64,000 nt of DNA from Melastoma dodecandrum (lineage: Eukaryota; Streptophyta; Magnoliopsida; Myrtales; Melastomataceae). The notes beneath the pieces are model-generated. The model did no database searches and was not told the DNA's origin. It saw only the letters and a list, made by a program, of their open reading frames with translations. Positions 44,722 through 62,340 of this stretch are shown here, in pieces (within the stretch, counting starts at the first letter, position 1; each line of letters begins with the position of its first letter). The stretch is taken from the NCBI GenBank assembly GCA_029817715.1, contig JARUPY010000539.1, forward strand, positions 6,547,501 to 6,611,500, given 5' to 3'. Position numbers and translations under genes: made by a program.

Positions 44722-46094
44722 ATGAAGTGCTTTCAGTTTCCGGTCGGAGAAAGAAACGGGGGACTGAATGTGGGAAATCGACCTCCTTGCTCTCCGGTTG
44801 CACTTCCACGTCGACCGAATGTGACCTCAGGACGTCGTGTCCTGATTTCAATTCCCAGAATGCTTCTGAGATCCAGACAGAATCCTCTCGTGCGAATGGG
44901 AACATGAGCTCGTTAGCAATCTTGGCTTAGAGGCAAAGTAATTTGAGGGAATTCACGTTCGATGAGCTGAAACATGCCACAAAGAACTTCAGCCGGTCAC
45001 TCATGGTTGGGTGAGGCAGTTTGGGGCGTGTATAGGGGCATGATCAGAAGCAATGAAGATTCACAAGAGAAGATCGATCTTGCGGTCAAGCAATTGAGCA
45101 GAAGAGAATTGCTGGCATGATTTCTACTGAGATCTGTTTTCCTTTTAGCCAGTTAGATGTATTCGAGAAAATTCCAGCACGTGCATGAAATGGCTACGTC
45201 ATTGCAATTATTTCAGGGTCACAAAGAATGGATCACCGAGGTCAATGTCTTAGGCATAGTCGAACATCCAAATCTTGTAAAGTTGTTCGGTACTGTGCGG
45301 AAGATGACGAGAGGGGCATCCAGAGGCTGCTCGTGTACCATAGCGTCCAGGATCATTTGTCGAGCAGGTTCCAGAAGCAACAAAGATCCACGAGGGTTAG
45401 AATAGCCCGGGATGCTGCTCGAGGGCTCACTCATCTCCACGAAGGCATGGATTTCCAGGTCAGTGTCCTAGAAATGTCATCGGTACAGATTCTCCTCGAT
45501 CTCTTGTTTCATGTATGGTTCTAACTACATTATTTGGACTATTGACAACGTCAATACAGATAATCTTCAGGGATTTCAAGTCGTCTAACATTCTTCTGGA
45601 CGAGCAGTCGAATGCGAAGCTATCGGACTTCAGATTAGCGAGGCTAGGGCCTTCCAATGGAGAATAGCCATGTCTTGACGGCAGTACGGAGGTTGTTGTT
45701 TAAGACACCTCTTTGATGGCATTGCCATGTACTTCTAAATGGGTGCTGCGCAAAACAGGTAGTTGGAACGATTGTATATGCAGCCCGAGTAACCGGACAC
45801 CTCACATTAAACAGCGACGTCTGGAGCTATGGCATGTTCCTATACGAGCTGATCACGGGACGGCGACCCTTGGACTGGAATCGCCTGAAGAAGAACAAGC
45901 AAAAGCTCCTAGAATGGGTTAAACCGCACCTGACTGACGTGAAGAAGTAAAAGATGATAATTGACCAAAGCTTTGAAGCAATACAGCTGTCTCAAAGGCT
46001 GGCAGGGGTCGCCAACAGGTTCCTCGTGAAGCATCCCAAAACACTCCCAAAAATAAGCGAGGTCCTGGCAATGGTCGAAGGGATGGTTGAGTAG
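44722..46094 (+). pseudogene. RLCK-VII (PCRK-like) kinase pseudogene
   Basis: It begins MKCFQFPVGER like PCRK1/2-type kinases, which relay immune signals from pattern receptors at the plasma membrane. After a frameshift come STSTECDLR and DFNSQNASEIQTESS, then [55 protein letters not shown], the HRD-region equivalent [16 protein letters not shown], a DFG changed to DFR, and the end EVLAMVEGMVE with TAG at 46092-46094. In-frame stops and shifts occur, for example TGA right after SRSLMVG near 45010 and shifts near 45300 and 45660. The Gly-rich loop and much of the activation segment are damaged. A GT-AG intron (about 45453-45560) is retained, so it is a decayed genomic duplicate. Confidence 0.88.
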
Positions 46095-46403
46095 TCCATC
46101 ACGGGGGGCCCTGAGTTGCTGATCAAGTGCAAGGGGTCAAAGGATTGATTGGGAACGTCCCAAAGGCAAGGGTTCAAGATGAGTGTCGTCGATCAGTTGC
46201 CATGGCAAACATCGATGCCAAAGCTTGTCAGAATGAGTGGATGCTTAGAGGTGGGCGAAAAGGGTCTCGGCCCCGAAGATCGTTATCAAAGTTGAGTTAA
46301 ACAAGCGTGACGTGATCAAAGTTTGTAGTTAAAAGAGCGGAGCTAATGATCAAATGAATCCCGTCGTTCTCATTAATCTATCATGGATCCCGGGTATGAG
46401 TTA
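46095..46403. other. Short spacer
   Basis: Downstream of the kinase pseudogene. No gene or repeat is seen. Confidence 0.4.
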
Positions 46404-46531
46404 TGGGCCTGGGTTTCTCAATGGGCTTCTAAAACATGGGCCATTCCGAGGAAAGAGGGAGCCCAATTAAAACCCATGAAAGAGCCTGTTAGTGAGACCA
46501 GGCCCATAACTTATACCAAACCCCGAGCCCA
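46404..46531. promoter_or_regulatory. Site II and telo-box promoter region of the PORR gene
   Basis: Six TGGGCY elements in both orientations (46404, 46422, 46437, 46460, 46501, 46526) fall within 128 bases, followed by a telo-box-like AAACCCTAA at about 46586-46594. This pairing is common upstream of plant genes for organelle and translation proteins. The ATG follows at 46678. Confidence 0.6.
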
Positions 46532-46677
46532 AGACACACCGTCCGTTCGGAAAATGGAGACGACACTGTTTCTGGGTAGCTTAATAAACCCTAAAATCTC
46601 CGATTTTTTTTTTCCTTTTTTTGGGGGGGGGGGGGGTAGAAACTCGAAATTTCAACTCATTCGACAACTGTGATGCT

Positions 46678-47922
46678 ATGCAACAGCTGTTCGGCCAAGT
46701 TCTCCGGAAGTTGCGGCGGCTCAGCAGAGATTCTGTTTCGGTGCTGTTATCCCTGCGTCGACGGGAAGGGCATCCTGTTGGGTCCGGGCAAGTTCGTGGC
46801 TACGTTGATGTATACATGAAATGGAAGAAGGACCGTTACTACGATTCGATCGAGCAGGTTCACCACTCGATCGAGCTGAAACGGGTTTGTCTGCTGAAGA
46901 ACTGCATTACCCGAAACCAGGATGGATGCATTCCTATATCCGAGGTGTCGAAGAGGGGATTGGAGTTCGGGGTGCCGATTAAGGTCGCGCGGTTCCTTAG
47001 ACTCTACCCGTCTGTTTTCGAGGAGTTCACTGGCCCCAAGTATGATTTGCCATGGTTTAGGCTTACCGTGGAAGCTAGCGACATCGATAGGGAAGAGCGA
47101 AGGATTTACGAGGATTGTAAGGATGACTTGTTGGGGAGACTCAGAAAGTTTATCCTCATGAGTAAGGACAGGGTTTTGCCTCTTAATATCATTCAAGGGA
47201 TGCTATGGTATTTGGGGTTGCCAGAAGATTTATTGCGGGAACCCGAGAAGGATCTTGACCCGCGCTTCTGTCTGGTGGATATGGGCGATGGGATAAGGGG
47301 ATTGGCTGTGGATCCCGAGGAGAAAGTCCTGTCGGTGTTGCAAAAGAATGCAATGAAGAAAGCACTGTACTCTGGCGGAGCCGAGGAAGGGATTGCGTTC
47401 CCCCTCTTTCCTGCAAAAGGAGTAAGGCTGAGAAGGAAAATTGAAGATTGGCTGACAGAGTTTCAGAAGCTTCCTTATGTATCGCCATATGAGGACTTCT
47501 CGCATTTAGATCCGAGTAGCGATGAAGCTGAGAAACGGCTTATAGGTCTTCTCCATGAATTGTTATGCCTTTTCGTCGATCACTCGGCTGAGAGGAGGAA
47601 GTTGCTATGTCTCAAGAAACATCTCGGTTTGCCACAGAAGGTGCATAAGGCTTTTGAGAGGCATCCCCATATATTTTATTTGTCATTGAGAAACAAGACC
47701 TGTACTGCTATCTTGAAAGAGCCCTACAATGATAAGTCTGCTATTGAGAGGCACCCTCTTTTAAGAGTTAGAAATAGGTATATTAACTTGATGAAGCAAT
47801 CTGATATGATTTTGAAGAAACGACGGGTAAATAACACATTGGCAAAAGTTAGTCCTGGAAAAGACTTGGACTTGGATTATGCCGAGGAAGATGGAACTGA
47901 AGTAACCCTGTGCATCACCTGA
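46678..47922 (+). CDS. PORR domain organelle RNA-binding protein
   Basis: An intronless frame of 414 residues. A basic, Ser/Arg-rich start (MQQLFGQVLRKLRRLSRDS) looks like an organelle targeting peptide. The plant organelle RNA recognition (PORR) domain follows: MKWKKDRYYDSIEQ, KVARFLRLYPSVFEEF, LPWFRLTVEA, LPEDLLREPEKDLDPRF, then LHELLCLFVDHSAERRK and HPHIFYLSLRNKTCTAILKE. PORR proteins such as WTF1, WTF9 and RPD1 bind group II introns in chloroplasts or mitochondria and help splicing. ATG 46678 was chosen because the frame upstream has no ATG before the 14-base G run at 46623-46636. Which organelle and which introns cannot be told. Confidence 0.93.
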   Translation: MQQLFGQVLRKLRRLSRDSVSVLLSLRRREGHPVGSGQVRGYVDVYMKWKKDRYYDSIEQVHHSIELKRVCLLKNCITRNQDGCIPISEVSKRGLEFGVPIKVARFLRLYPSVFEEFTGPKYDLPWFRLTVEASDIDREERRIYEDCKDDLLGRLRKFILMSKDRVLPLNIIQGMLWYLGLPEDLLREPEKDLDPRFCLVDMGDGIRGLAVDPEEKVLSVLQKNAMKKALYSGGAEEGIAFPLFPAKGVRLRRKIEDWLTEFQKLPYVSPYEDFSHLDPSSDEAEKRLIGLLHELLCLFVDHSAERRKLLCLKKHLGLPQKVHKAFERHPHIFYLSLRNKTCTAILKEPYNDKSAIERHPLLRVRNRYINLMKQSDMILKKRRVNNTLAKVSPGKDLDLDYAEEDGTEVTLCIT

Positions 47923-48827
47923 CCACATGTAAATGGACCATGCCAAGTGGAAGAGCAGCACAGGTTCAGCATACCAGTAGAATGTTCAACCCGCGCGAGG
48001 TTTGTTGACAGACACTATCATGAGAGAATGATCTATTCTTTTGCTGCTCTTGCTTAACTGTTGTTCGCTCCCATTCTGTGCACAAAGGGCACAATTACTG
48101 GTTATGCTAAGGAATTTCATGGATAGATATTGGAACCAAAGCATTGAACTGGTTTCTGTCATTTACGAGTCAACAGACAGTGATGTAGGTGACGGGAATG
48201 GAGAAAGAACCCATGAGAACAATGTAATTTTTCCTGCTTCAGACCTGGCACTTGCACCCTCCTGAATGCCACAATAGTACATGTGCAGTAAATATGAATC
48301 TTATCTCCTGAATTACTTCTGTCATGGTCCTTAACAACTCTGTTCCAAAGGAACGTTGCGTTGAAAAAGATTCATCTTCTCAAATTTTGATTTTACTATC
48401 ATGAGCAGAAAGAAACAAGAACTAATAGCACTTACACAGGATTAAACAAAAGTCAAAGGCCAAATGCAAACGGCCAATCACTTCCTCAACTTTCCAAAAA
48501 GAGGATTATGTACATGGATGCACTGACTTAGGGTCCAAGTCTAGCCTGGCCTATTATTTTACCAGGGAGAAAAACCAATTACTGTTTGCCCCCCCTCTGA
48601 TTATTCTTTCCAAGTAGACAGCCCTTCTGGCTTAAAACAGCACAGAAAGTCGCACTTCCCGACAATCGCACTAGATACATCTTTTATGTACATATGCTAT
48701 GTCTATAGACGTGAAAGTAATTAGTCCATAATTATACCATCTTGACATCAGCTGTACATGGATTTCATTGTCCTTTGGCTTGAATGGCAGCCAAAATTCA
48801 CTAGTTATATGCTTCACCCAACTTTTG
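47923..48827. other. Spacer between converging PORR and Pumilio genes
   Basis: Both genes end towards this spacer, so it holds two 3' UTRs. The frame at 48041-48265 has no domain. Nothing else is seen. Confidence 0.45.
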
Positions 48828-51800
48828 TTATGCAGCAAGCGAGGTAGACAACCCAATTCGCCTTTCTGTAGGACAAATAACGAGATCAATCAAGTTAGGA
48901 GTTTGAAACAAGATACTGAAGAAGTGCGCCCCAGATATAGGAATTTTTCAGTTAAGTAATTCATACCTCCCGTGGTTATGAGCTTCTCGACACGAGAAAC
49001 GATGTGCTTGCCATAAGTATACCTCTTTAACGTGTTAAGGTGGACCTTAATGCGGGAAAGAATAAACTCAAGCGTCTGATCATCACAGATTTCGAGAACC
49101 TTCTGCACAACATAGTTTCCAAATGGATCTTTCATCATTGCCTGCAACAGATGAGTGAAATCAGTGAACACATGTTACATTGCCAAAAGTTTCAGCCCCA
49201 GAATCAGGTTTTTACCTGCAATGGTTCGTTTTCATCCGTGGATCCAAGCATCTCTTGAATTAGAGCTTCACGGTCTTCTGGACTCCCAAACGTAAGGCAC
49301 TTCTCAACTACATTGGAAGCAAACTTCTGTTGACTCATTTTGACAAAGTGTCCTGACAGCTTCAACATTATAGTGGCTCGTTCATGTGGTTTTCCATGTT
49401 CAAGCACATGCTGCAAGAAGATAAGTAATTGCATTTACTCATGCTATAACGGTTATTGATGTAAAAGGTTTGGGACTTCTATAAACCTGAATGACGTAGT
49501 TTCCATATTGATCCTGAGCGAGAGTGTATACGGATTGCAGGATCTCTTCCATAATAGTTTCCTGAGTATTAGGACTATTACAGTATTCCAAGACCCTCTG
49601 CACATGAAGAAAGAGTTAATTCACTTGATAAAACACTGTAGGGGTGAAGTCACCCTTCTTTGAACAGCTTGCCCTTGTAAGAAAAGGATTGGAATCAAAC
49701 CTGGATAACACGACAACCATATGGATGCATGGAAAGTAGAACAACTTGACCGACGAAGGCGGAGATCATGAACTGAATCCGATCTTGAGGAATGCACTCT
49801 ATACACTTCTGGATCACATGATTACCATTTTGATCACGCACACACTTCATGATGAACCCATCAAGCTCAGCAACCATCTCAGTCTGTTGTTCCACATCGA
49901 TCACCTCCAGTGCCTGATTTGTTTATTTCAAAACGAAATATTTATGTGGTAGTCCTACTTTTCCATTTATAGGAAGCTTCACAAATGCAAAAATATATGT
50001 AAATGATAGACCAGGTCCGCAACAAGACAATAGAAATTACCTTTTGTATCACCCTGCAACCATACATTTGAAGACTGAGCGGCAAAACATGGCCAGTGAG
50101 TTGGCAAGCCAACTCTTTTCTTTGACTTTCAGAACCATGGTCAAAAAACTGCATGATCAGGGGAGTTCACTAAGTATCATGCCTACAGAAAAGAAGTATT
50201 TCAAGTTAAAACACCAAACTGCTACCTTTTGTATGACATAATTTCCAAATACATCGGTCATCAAAGAACGAGCATGTAGAAGTATCTTCGGAAATATCTT
50301 TTCCTTTTCTACTTCTGAGGCAGTCTCCAGCTTCTGTTGAATAAAGCGACTCCCATATTGATCTGAGCTGCAACATTTAGCCTGGTCAAATAAGGTTGAA
50401 CAATAGGACATAGTTCAGCAGATAAACGCAAGTTGATGGCAGTTATGTACCTGAATTCAACAACATGATCCAAAATGTCTGCCAGTTCAAATGACCTGGC
50501 TTTGTTGTTCTTGAACTCATCCAACACGGAAGACACAAATCTTCCTTCCAGATTACCACCAACAGCCAAGGTCCGTGACTTTGTCATGTCTCCAATTGAA
50601 CTCCTCGTCAGTGAACTAATGTGTGCAATTCTATCGTCATGAGGTATGTGGCTACCATAACCAACCGGAGAAAACACGGAATTCCCAGGGGCAGCTCGGA
50701 ACTGTTGTGAGAGCAACCTAAAAGACAGACTGCCCCGTTGCTTCTGATCCATTCCAGGAGGTAGTTTTCCCATGTGCAATGAGTCTTGTTCTTTCTGTTG
50801 AGCTACTAAAGCTTCAAGGTATGCCTTCCGAAGGTGGGTCATATCAGGGGAAGAACCAAAATGGTTTCGTATCTGTGAGAGATTATTTCGATTAGACAAG
50901 GAGGGTTTTACATAACGGGTACTTCTCGGGATGTGCTGGACACGACTTAAGTCGTTTCCTGATTCATGTTCATATCTCTGCATAAGTTCTCCATTGATGA
51001 GGTTGAGCTGAGACGAACCTGAGAGGGATGGAGATAAAACAAGACGCAGTTAAATCAACCTAAAGGAAAATCTCTATACTTACTAGAAAATCAGAGTAAA
51101 GATGATGAAACAACTCCCGTACAAAAGCCATTGGCGAATTTCGAGTTAATTTCTTCATCCAAAGAATAATGACTGCCTGCATGATGGCCATCCAAATTAC
51201 TGTTTAGAATGCTCCCATTGTATCCTTCAATAGTTTCCAGATCTGAAGCAGCCAATTCTCTATACAGATGGGCAGAAGGAGAATTATGCTTGGGGAAATT
51301 CTGTTGACCTCTAGCATTTATTCCAGGAAAACCAAGGCTGGTTAAATTTTCGCCTTTTCGAGCAAGATCACTTGATGAACCAAAACCAGGAGGTACTTTT
51401 AGATTGGATAGTTGCCTGTAATTGTCGACCTGGTTATCCAATGCCATATGAAGATGAGGTGGTAGAAGTCTTTCTTCATCATATTCTCTATACTTAGACA
51501 TGTTCAGGTCAGAAAAAGGAGCCAAAATATCATCAATTCCACCATGCCCACTTGGAATAGTTGGGCCACCAGCTGCATCCCAGCCATCTCCTCTGGGAAA
51601 ATTGCTGCTACAGGGCATTCCAGCTAGCTTTGCTTCATTGGTCATGTTTCGAGAGAAAGATGGAGCAATAGGAGCAGATATACAGCGACTAGGAACGTCA
51701 GTCAAGCCTAGGGAATCCCCTCTAAAGTAAAGACCATCGCTGCTAACCACACCAGGAGAGATGTCCACCCGACTAGGAGAAGCAATGATGGGATCAATGG

Positions 51801-52907
51801 TATCTCCAATGGCATTACAGCTTTGGGGGCGTGGACATAAGCTTGATAGACAACTGCGTTCGTGAGGGCCATCCTAATCAGACAAAAAAGGGGCATGTTG
51901 GTCATGAAAATCCACGAGTTTGTACATGATTCAGCTAGAAAAGAATTCAGCTTAACAACAATTCCGTGGGGATATTTCATCATAGTTTCCATCACCTAAG
52001 TCTTTTGATGTGACAACAAGACTACCCAATGATTCAAGCTGAATCATCGCAAATGTCACAAAAAAAACATATATTAAGCACATTCCAGCTTCTTATGAAT
52101 CCCCGATTTAGATTGTCATAAGAACTGCCACACCACAACATCTGTCGTCATTTCAGACAGCACTAACTGTTATGTCTTTTCAATAAAAAAAATGAGATGG
52201 GGTGTCTCTAACCTATGGGAGGTAGGAAGACTGATTACCTGAAGCATATCAGCAAAACTATTCATCCTGGCACCCATACCAGAAACAGGCAGTCCATTGA
52301 GCCCATTGGAGCCTCTTCCAAGCCACTCAACAGAAGCCAGCCTATTAGCCCGCCTTAGTTGCATCAATTCGTCAGTAGCATCCTGGGTCGAAAGGCCGAA
52401 CGATCCAGGCTGTATTGAAAACAAGGATGAATTGCTTCCATCTTCAATGTGCAAGCTCTCTCCCAAATCCCTGACACCCCCGAGCACTGATCCACCAGCT
52501 TGAAGCCTTTGGGAAACCCTCCTATCTTCCTTTAACATCAATGATGAGGGCATTCCAGGGTTCAAATTCTCAGAAGAATGATGTGACAAATATGCAGAAC
52601 GAAAGTGAACATCGTCTTCACCAGGAAATTCCCAATTAATATCGCCACAGGGATTACTACTACCATCTCTAAACTGACTAGAATTCCCTAGTAAACCCCT
52701 TAGAGCATGGCGCGATCCTTCAACGGTGGGTGGGGCACTTCCACTCCTATATACATGAAGCTCAGCTTCTCGGTCTGGCCCTTGCTGACTGCGCTGCGAT
52801 CGCAGTAATAATTCGAGCTCGTTCTGCAAATTGTCTTCTAAACTACAGTCGAAACCTCGCAAACCATCATTCCTCGATAGCATGTCTACGTTACCAGCAG
52901 ACACCAT
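48828..52907 (-). CDS. Pumilio-family RNA-binding protein
   Basis: Ten exons (52239-52907, 51123-51873, 50451-51018, 50226-50367, 50041-50148, 49701-49913, 49487-49597, 49216-49410, 48967-49141, 48828-48865) join in phase into 989 residues. The long N-terminal part has the NABP-type [12 protein letters not shown] motif and [13 protein letters not shown]. The last third is the Puf domain: repeats read [92 protein letters not shown] and [14 protein letters not shown], then the closing [17 protein letters not shown]. Puf proteins bind UGUA-type sites in 3' UTRs and repress or destabilise mRNAs. An acceptor-like TAG before the ATG suggests a 5' UTR intron. All introns are GT-AG. The N-terminus recalls the APUM4-6 type, but this is not certain. 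Confidence 0.95.
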
Positions 52908-53739
52908 CTCACACTCCTACGTGCAACACCAAGCCATCAACATAATATAGAATACACCTTCACGATTTTCAATGAGATCAACAAGGAATTAGTTAACGCC
53001 ATATCATCGGAAGAAGATGCACTGACCATCAGAACAAGAGCTAACCCAGAAAAACCAAACATTCTTTTTAAAAACTCGTTCAACAAGATCGAAACTTCCG
53101 AACAAACAAGATCGGGGTAAAGCACAAGAACCCTACTAACAAACAAAGAAAAAAATATATCCCACGACACATAATCCAACGCCAAAAGAAACAACCCGTT
53201 GGGAGCATAGATGACCAGACAAATCATTATTACACCCCACCTCGTAAATCACCACAACCTCGGATCGTCAGGCGATCCGATGTCAGCTTTCGATCAAGGG
53301 AAATAAACTCAACGAGAGATGCCGACAATTGGTTTTTGGGAAAGCGCAAAAATCCCGAACAGAACCAGAGTTAATTGTCGTTAAATTTCTCGAAAGCAAG
53401 ACCCAAGAAAAGTACAAAAAAAAGAAGAAATGGAGATAATACGATACAGAATGAGATTCCCCAGAAAGCCAAAAAGGAAGAATTAGGATAAGGGGAGGGA
53501 AAAGGAAAGAGGAAATGGAGAGGGAGGGAGGGAGGGAGAGAGAGAGAGAGTGGCTTCTTTGATCTCGGTGTTCGGACAAGGATGGACAGAACAGACACGC
53601 TCACAGAGAGAAAAAAGGGAAGGGAAAACGGGGGAGGGGGGGGGGGGGGGGGGGTGCGGGGGGGGGGGGCAGTTCGTTTCGTGGGAGGACGAGCACGTGC
53701 GAGCCTGTTATTAGGCCGGGCCGAACACAATGGGATTAT
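52908..53739 (-). other. Leader and promoter region of the Pumilio gene
   Basis: A 5' UTR intron probably starts near 53245-53280, and a GA-rich tract (GGAGGGAGGGAGGGAGAGAGA) at 53518-53548 with long G runs at 53636-53654 and 53658-53669 lies further upstream. Frames here are simple-sequence. Confidence 0.4.
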
Positions 53740-53837
53740 TGGGCCTCATGAGGCCATTGTTATTTTGGGCTCAAAGAAATCACGAGGTCATGTTGGGCTT
53801 TTTATGTGAGAAGAACCGTCGGAATCACGGGAGCCCA
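53740..53837. promoter_or_regulatory. Site II cluster upstream of Pumilio
   Basis: TGGGCC at 53740-53745, TGGGCT at 53766-53771 and 53794-53799, and AGCCCA at 53832-53837. They lie upstream of the minus-strand gene beyond its GA- and G-rich tracts. The divergent kinesin gene starts about 1 kb away, so either gene could use them. Confidence 0.45.
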
Positions 53838-54805
53838 AACCGGTTCAAACTAATAAAGAAGGCAAAATATAGGGTATCAATTACAACAACAGGTCAAAAT
53901 TTTTTTTTTTTTTTATAACCTAAAAAACTTAATTCGTGTTATACGATGATGCCAATTAGTAATAACGGACAAAGGCTGCTCTTCCTGCCTTCGATTATCT
54001 TTTATTAAAAAGAAAAGATAATAAATTTCCTCCACTTCACTCAAAATCCTAAAAGGAATAATCCACTAGGTAGGACACCATTCAAATAATAGGTACAGGT
54101 CGAACAGTTGGTTTATATCCAAATAGATACGTACGTGGATAAAAAGCTGCATGACGGCATTAAGAATTGTACACTTGTCGTTCATCCCAAGTTAAAAAAA
54201 AAACAAAGGGAAAGGGGGTCCATCATAACTTGAGTATTATTATTAGTTAAAGCATGAGCAATCAATCAAGAGGTGAGATTTATGGCAGCAGCTGTGATTT
54301 GGTTGTTTTAGGACGACGTCACCTCCCCCTGGTGGATCGCACGTACTACCAAATCCAACCAACCTCATTCTATTTTATCTCTCACCGAAAGCCTTTTTCT
54401 CACCCGATCCGATAGGAATCCGTATGCAGTGCGATAACAACAACGATAATAATAATTAATATATTAAATTAAATCTAAGAATCGTCTTCATTCATCACTG
54501 CGCGATGCGCGCCCCCTCCCTTATTGCGCCACGCGCTTTGCCGCCCTCTTTTTGACCGTTACGTGCGTGATCACACACAAACTGTCGCTTGTGTCCGTTT
54601 CGTATTCAGTTGGGGCCGTTTGGCATCGTCTCCCTCACTCTGCCTTTTCCTTTCGTGCCGGCCATTACTGAAATCGCGACCAGGTCTCCCACCCCCCCAA
54701 ACAAAATCCAGCGATTCGATTAGTCCAATCCTTCCCGTCCTTTTCACCCTCCCTCCTCCTTCGACGTGGAACTAAGCAACTGCTGAAGGGAGGCGTCGTG
54801 GATCG
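53838..54805. other. Intergenic region upstream of the kinesin gene
   Basis: AT-rich DNA up to about 54480, then a GC-richer leader for the kinesin gene. No other gene is seen. Confidence 0.4.
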
Positions 54806-61732
<6,927 letters not shown>

Positions 61733-62340
61733 CAATAGGCATGCCCATTTCTAATGGTGTACACGAAAAACAAGGGCAGATTTCCATCCCAAGGAGTCTT
61801 TCTCCAACACACAGAATGGTGTTGCAAATTGCTTTTACCATCCATCTGCAATGCAAAATTTCATGATATTTTTACACGAACAGATTTTGAAATCACAAGA
61901 AGTTTGAGACTACATTAATGTAGGGTAGTGTCCGTGGACCCTTCCCGAATCAATCAGTCATATCATCTGACATAAGGCTAAAAATGAACTTACCAAATCC
62001 GAAATTCTCTCATTCCAATAAGATTCACCCACACCGCACTGAGACTATACGGAAATCACTATCTACCAAATTCTAACATCCACCTCTCATATATTCAGCT
62101 GTGTCTATATATATATAATAATTGAAACAAACGAATAAATGATATACAACGAATTCAGAGGTGAAAAAAAGCAGAAACACGAGCTCACAAAATTAACTAC
62201 ATCCCGGAAAGTGTGTCTTATGGATCCAGCAGTAATCCAGTCCAATCCATTAGGCTTGCGATCCCTTACACTAAAAATGGCAAAATAGCTTACATCTGCG
62301 AAAGCTTCGGGAAGATCATCATATAGGGATCGTAAAATGA
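61733..62340. other. Spacer between converging kinesin and SEC8 genes
   Basis: The ends of both transcripts fall here. A TATATATATA run lies at about 62107-62116. No gene is seen. Confidence 0.45.
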
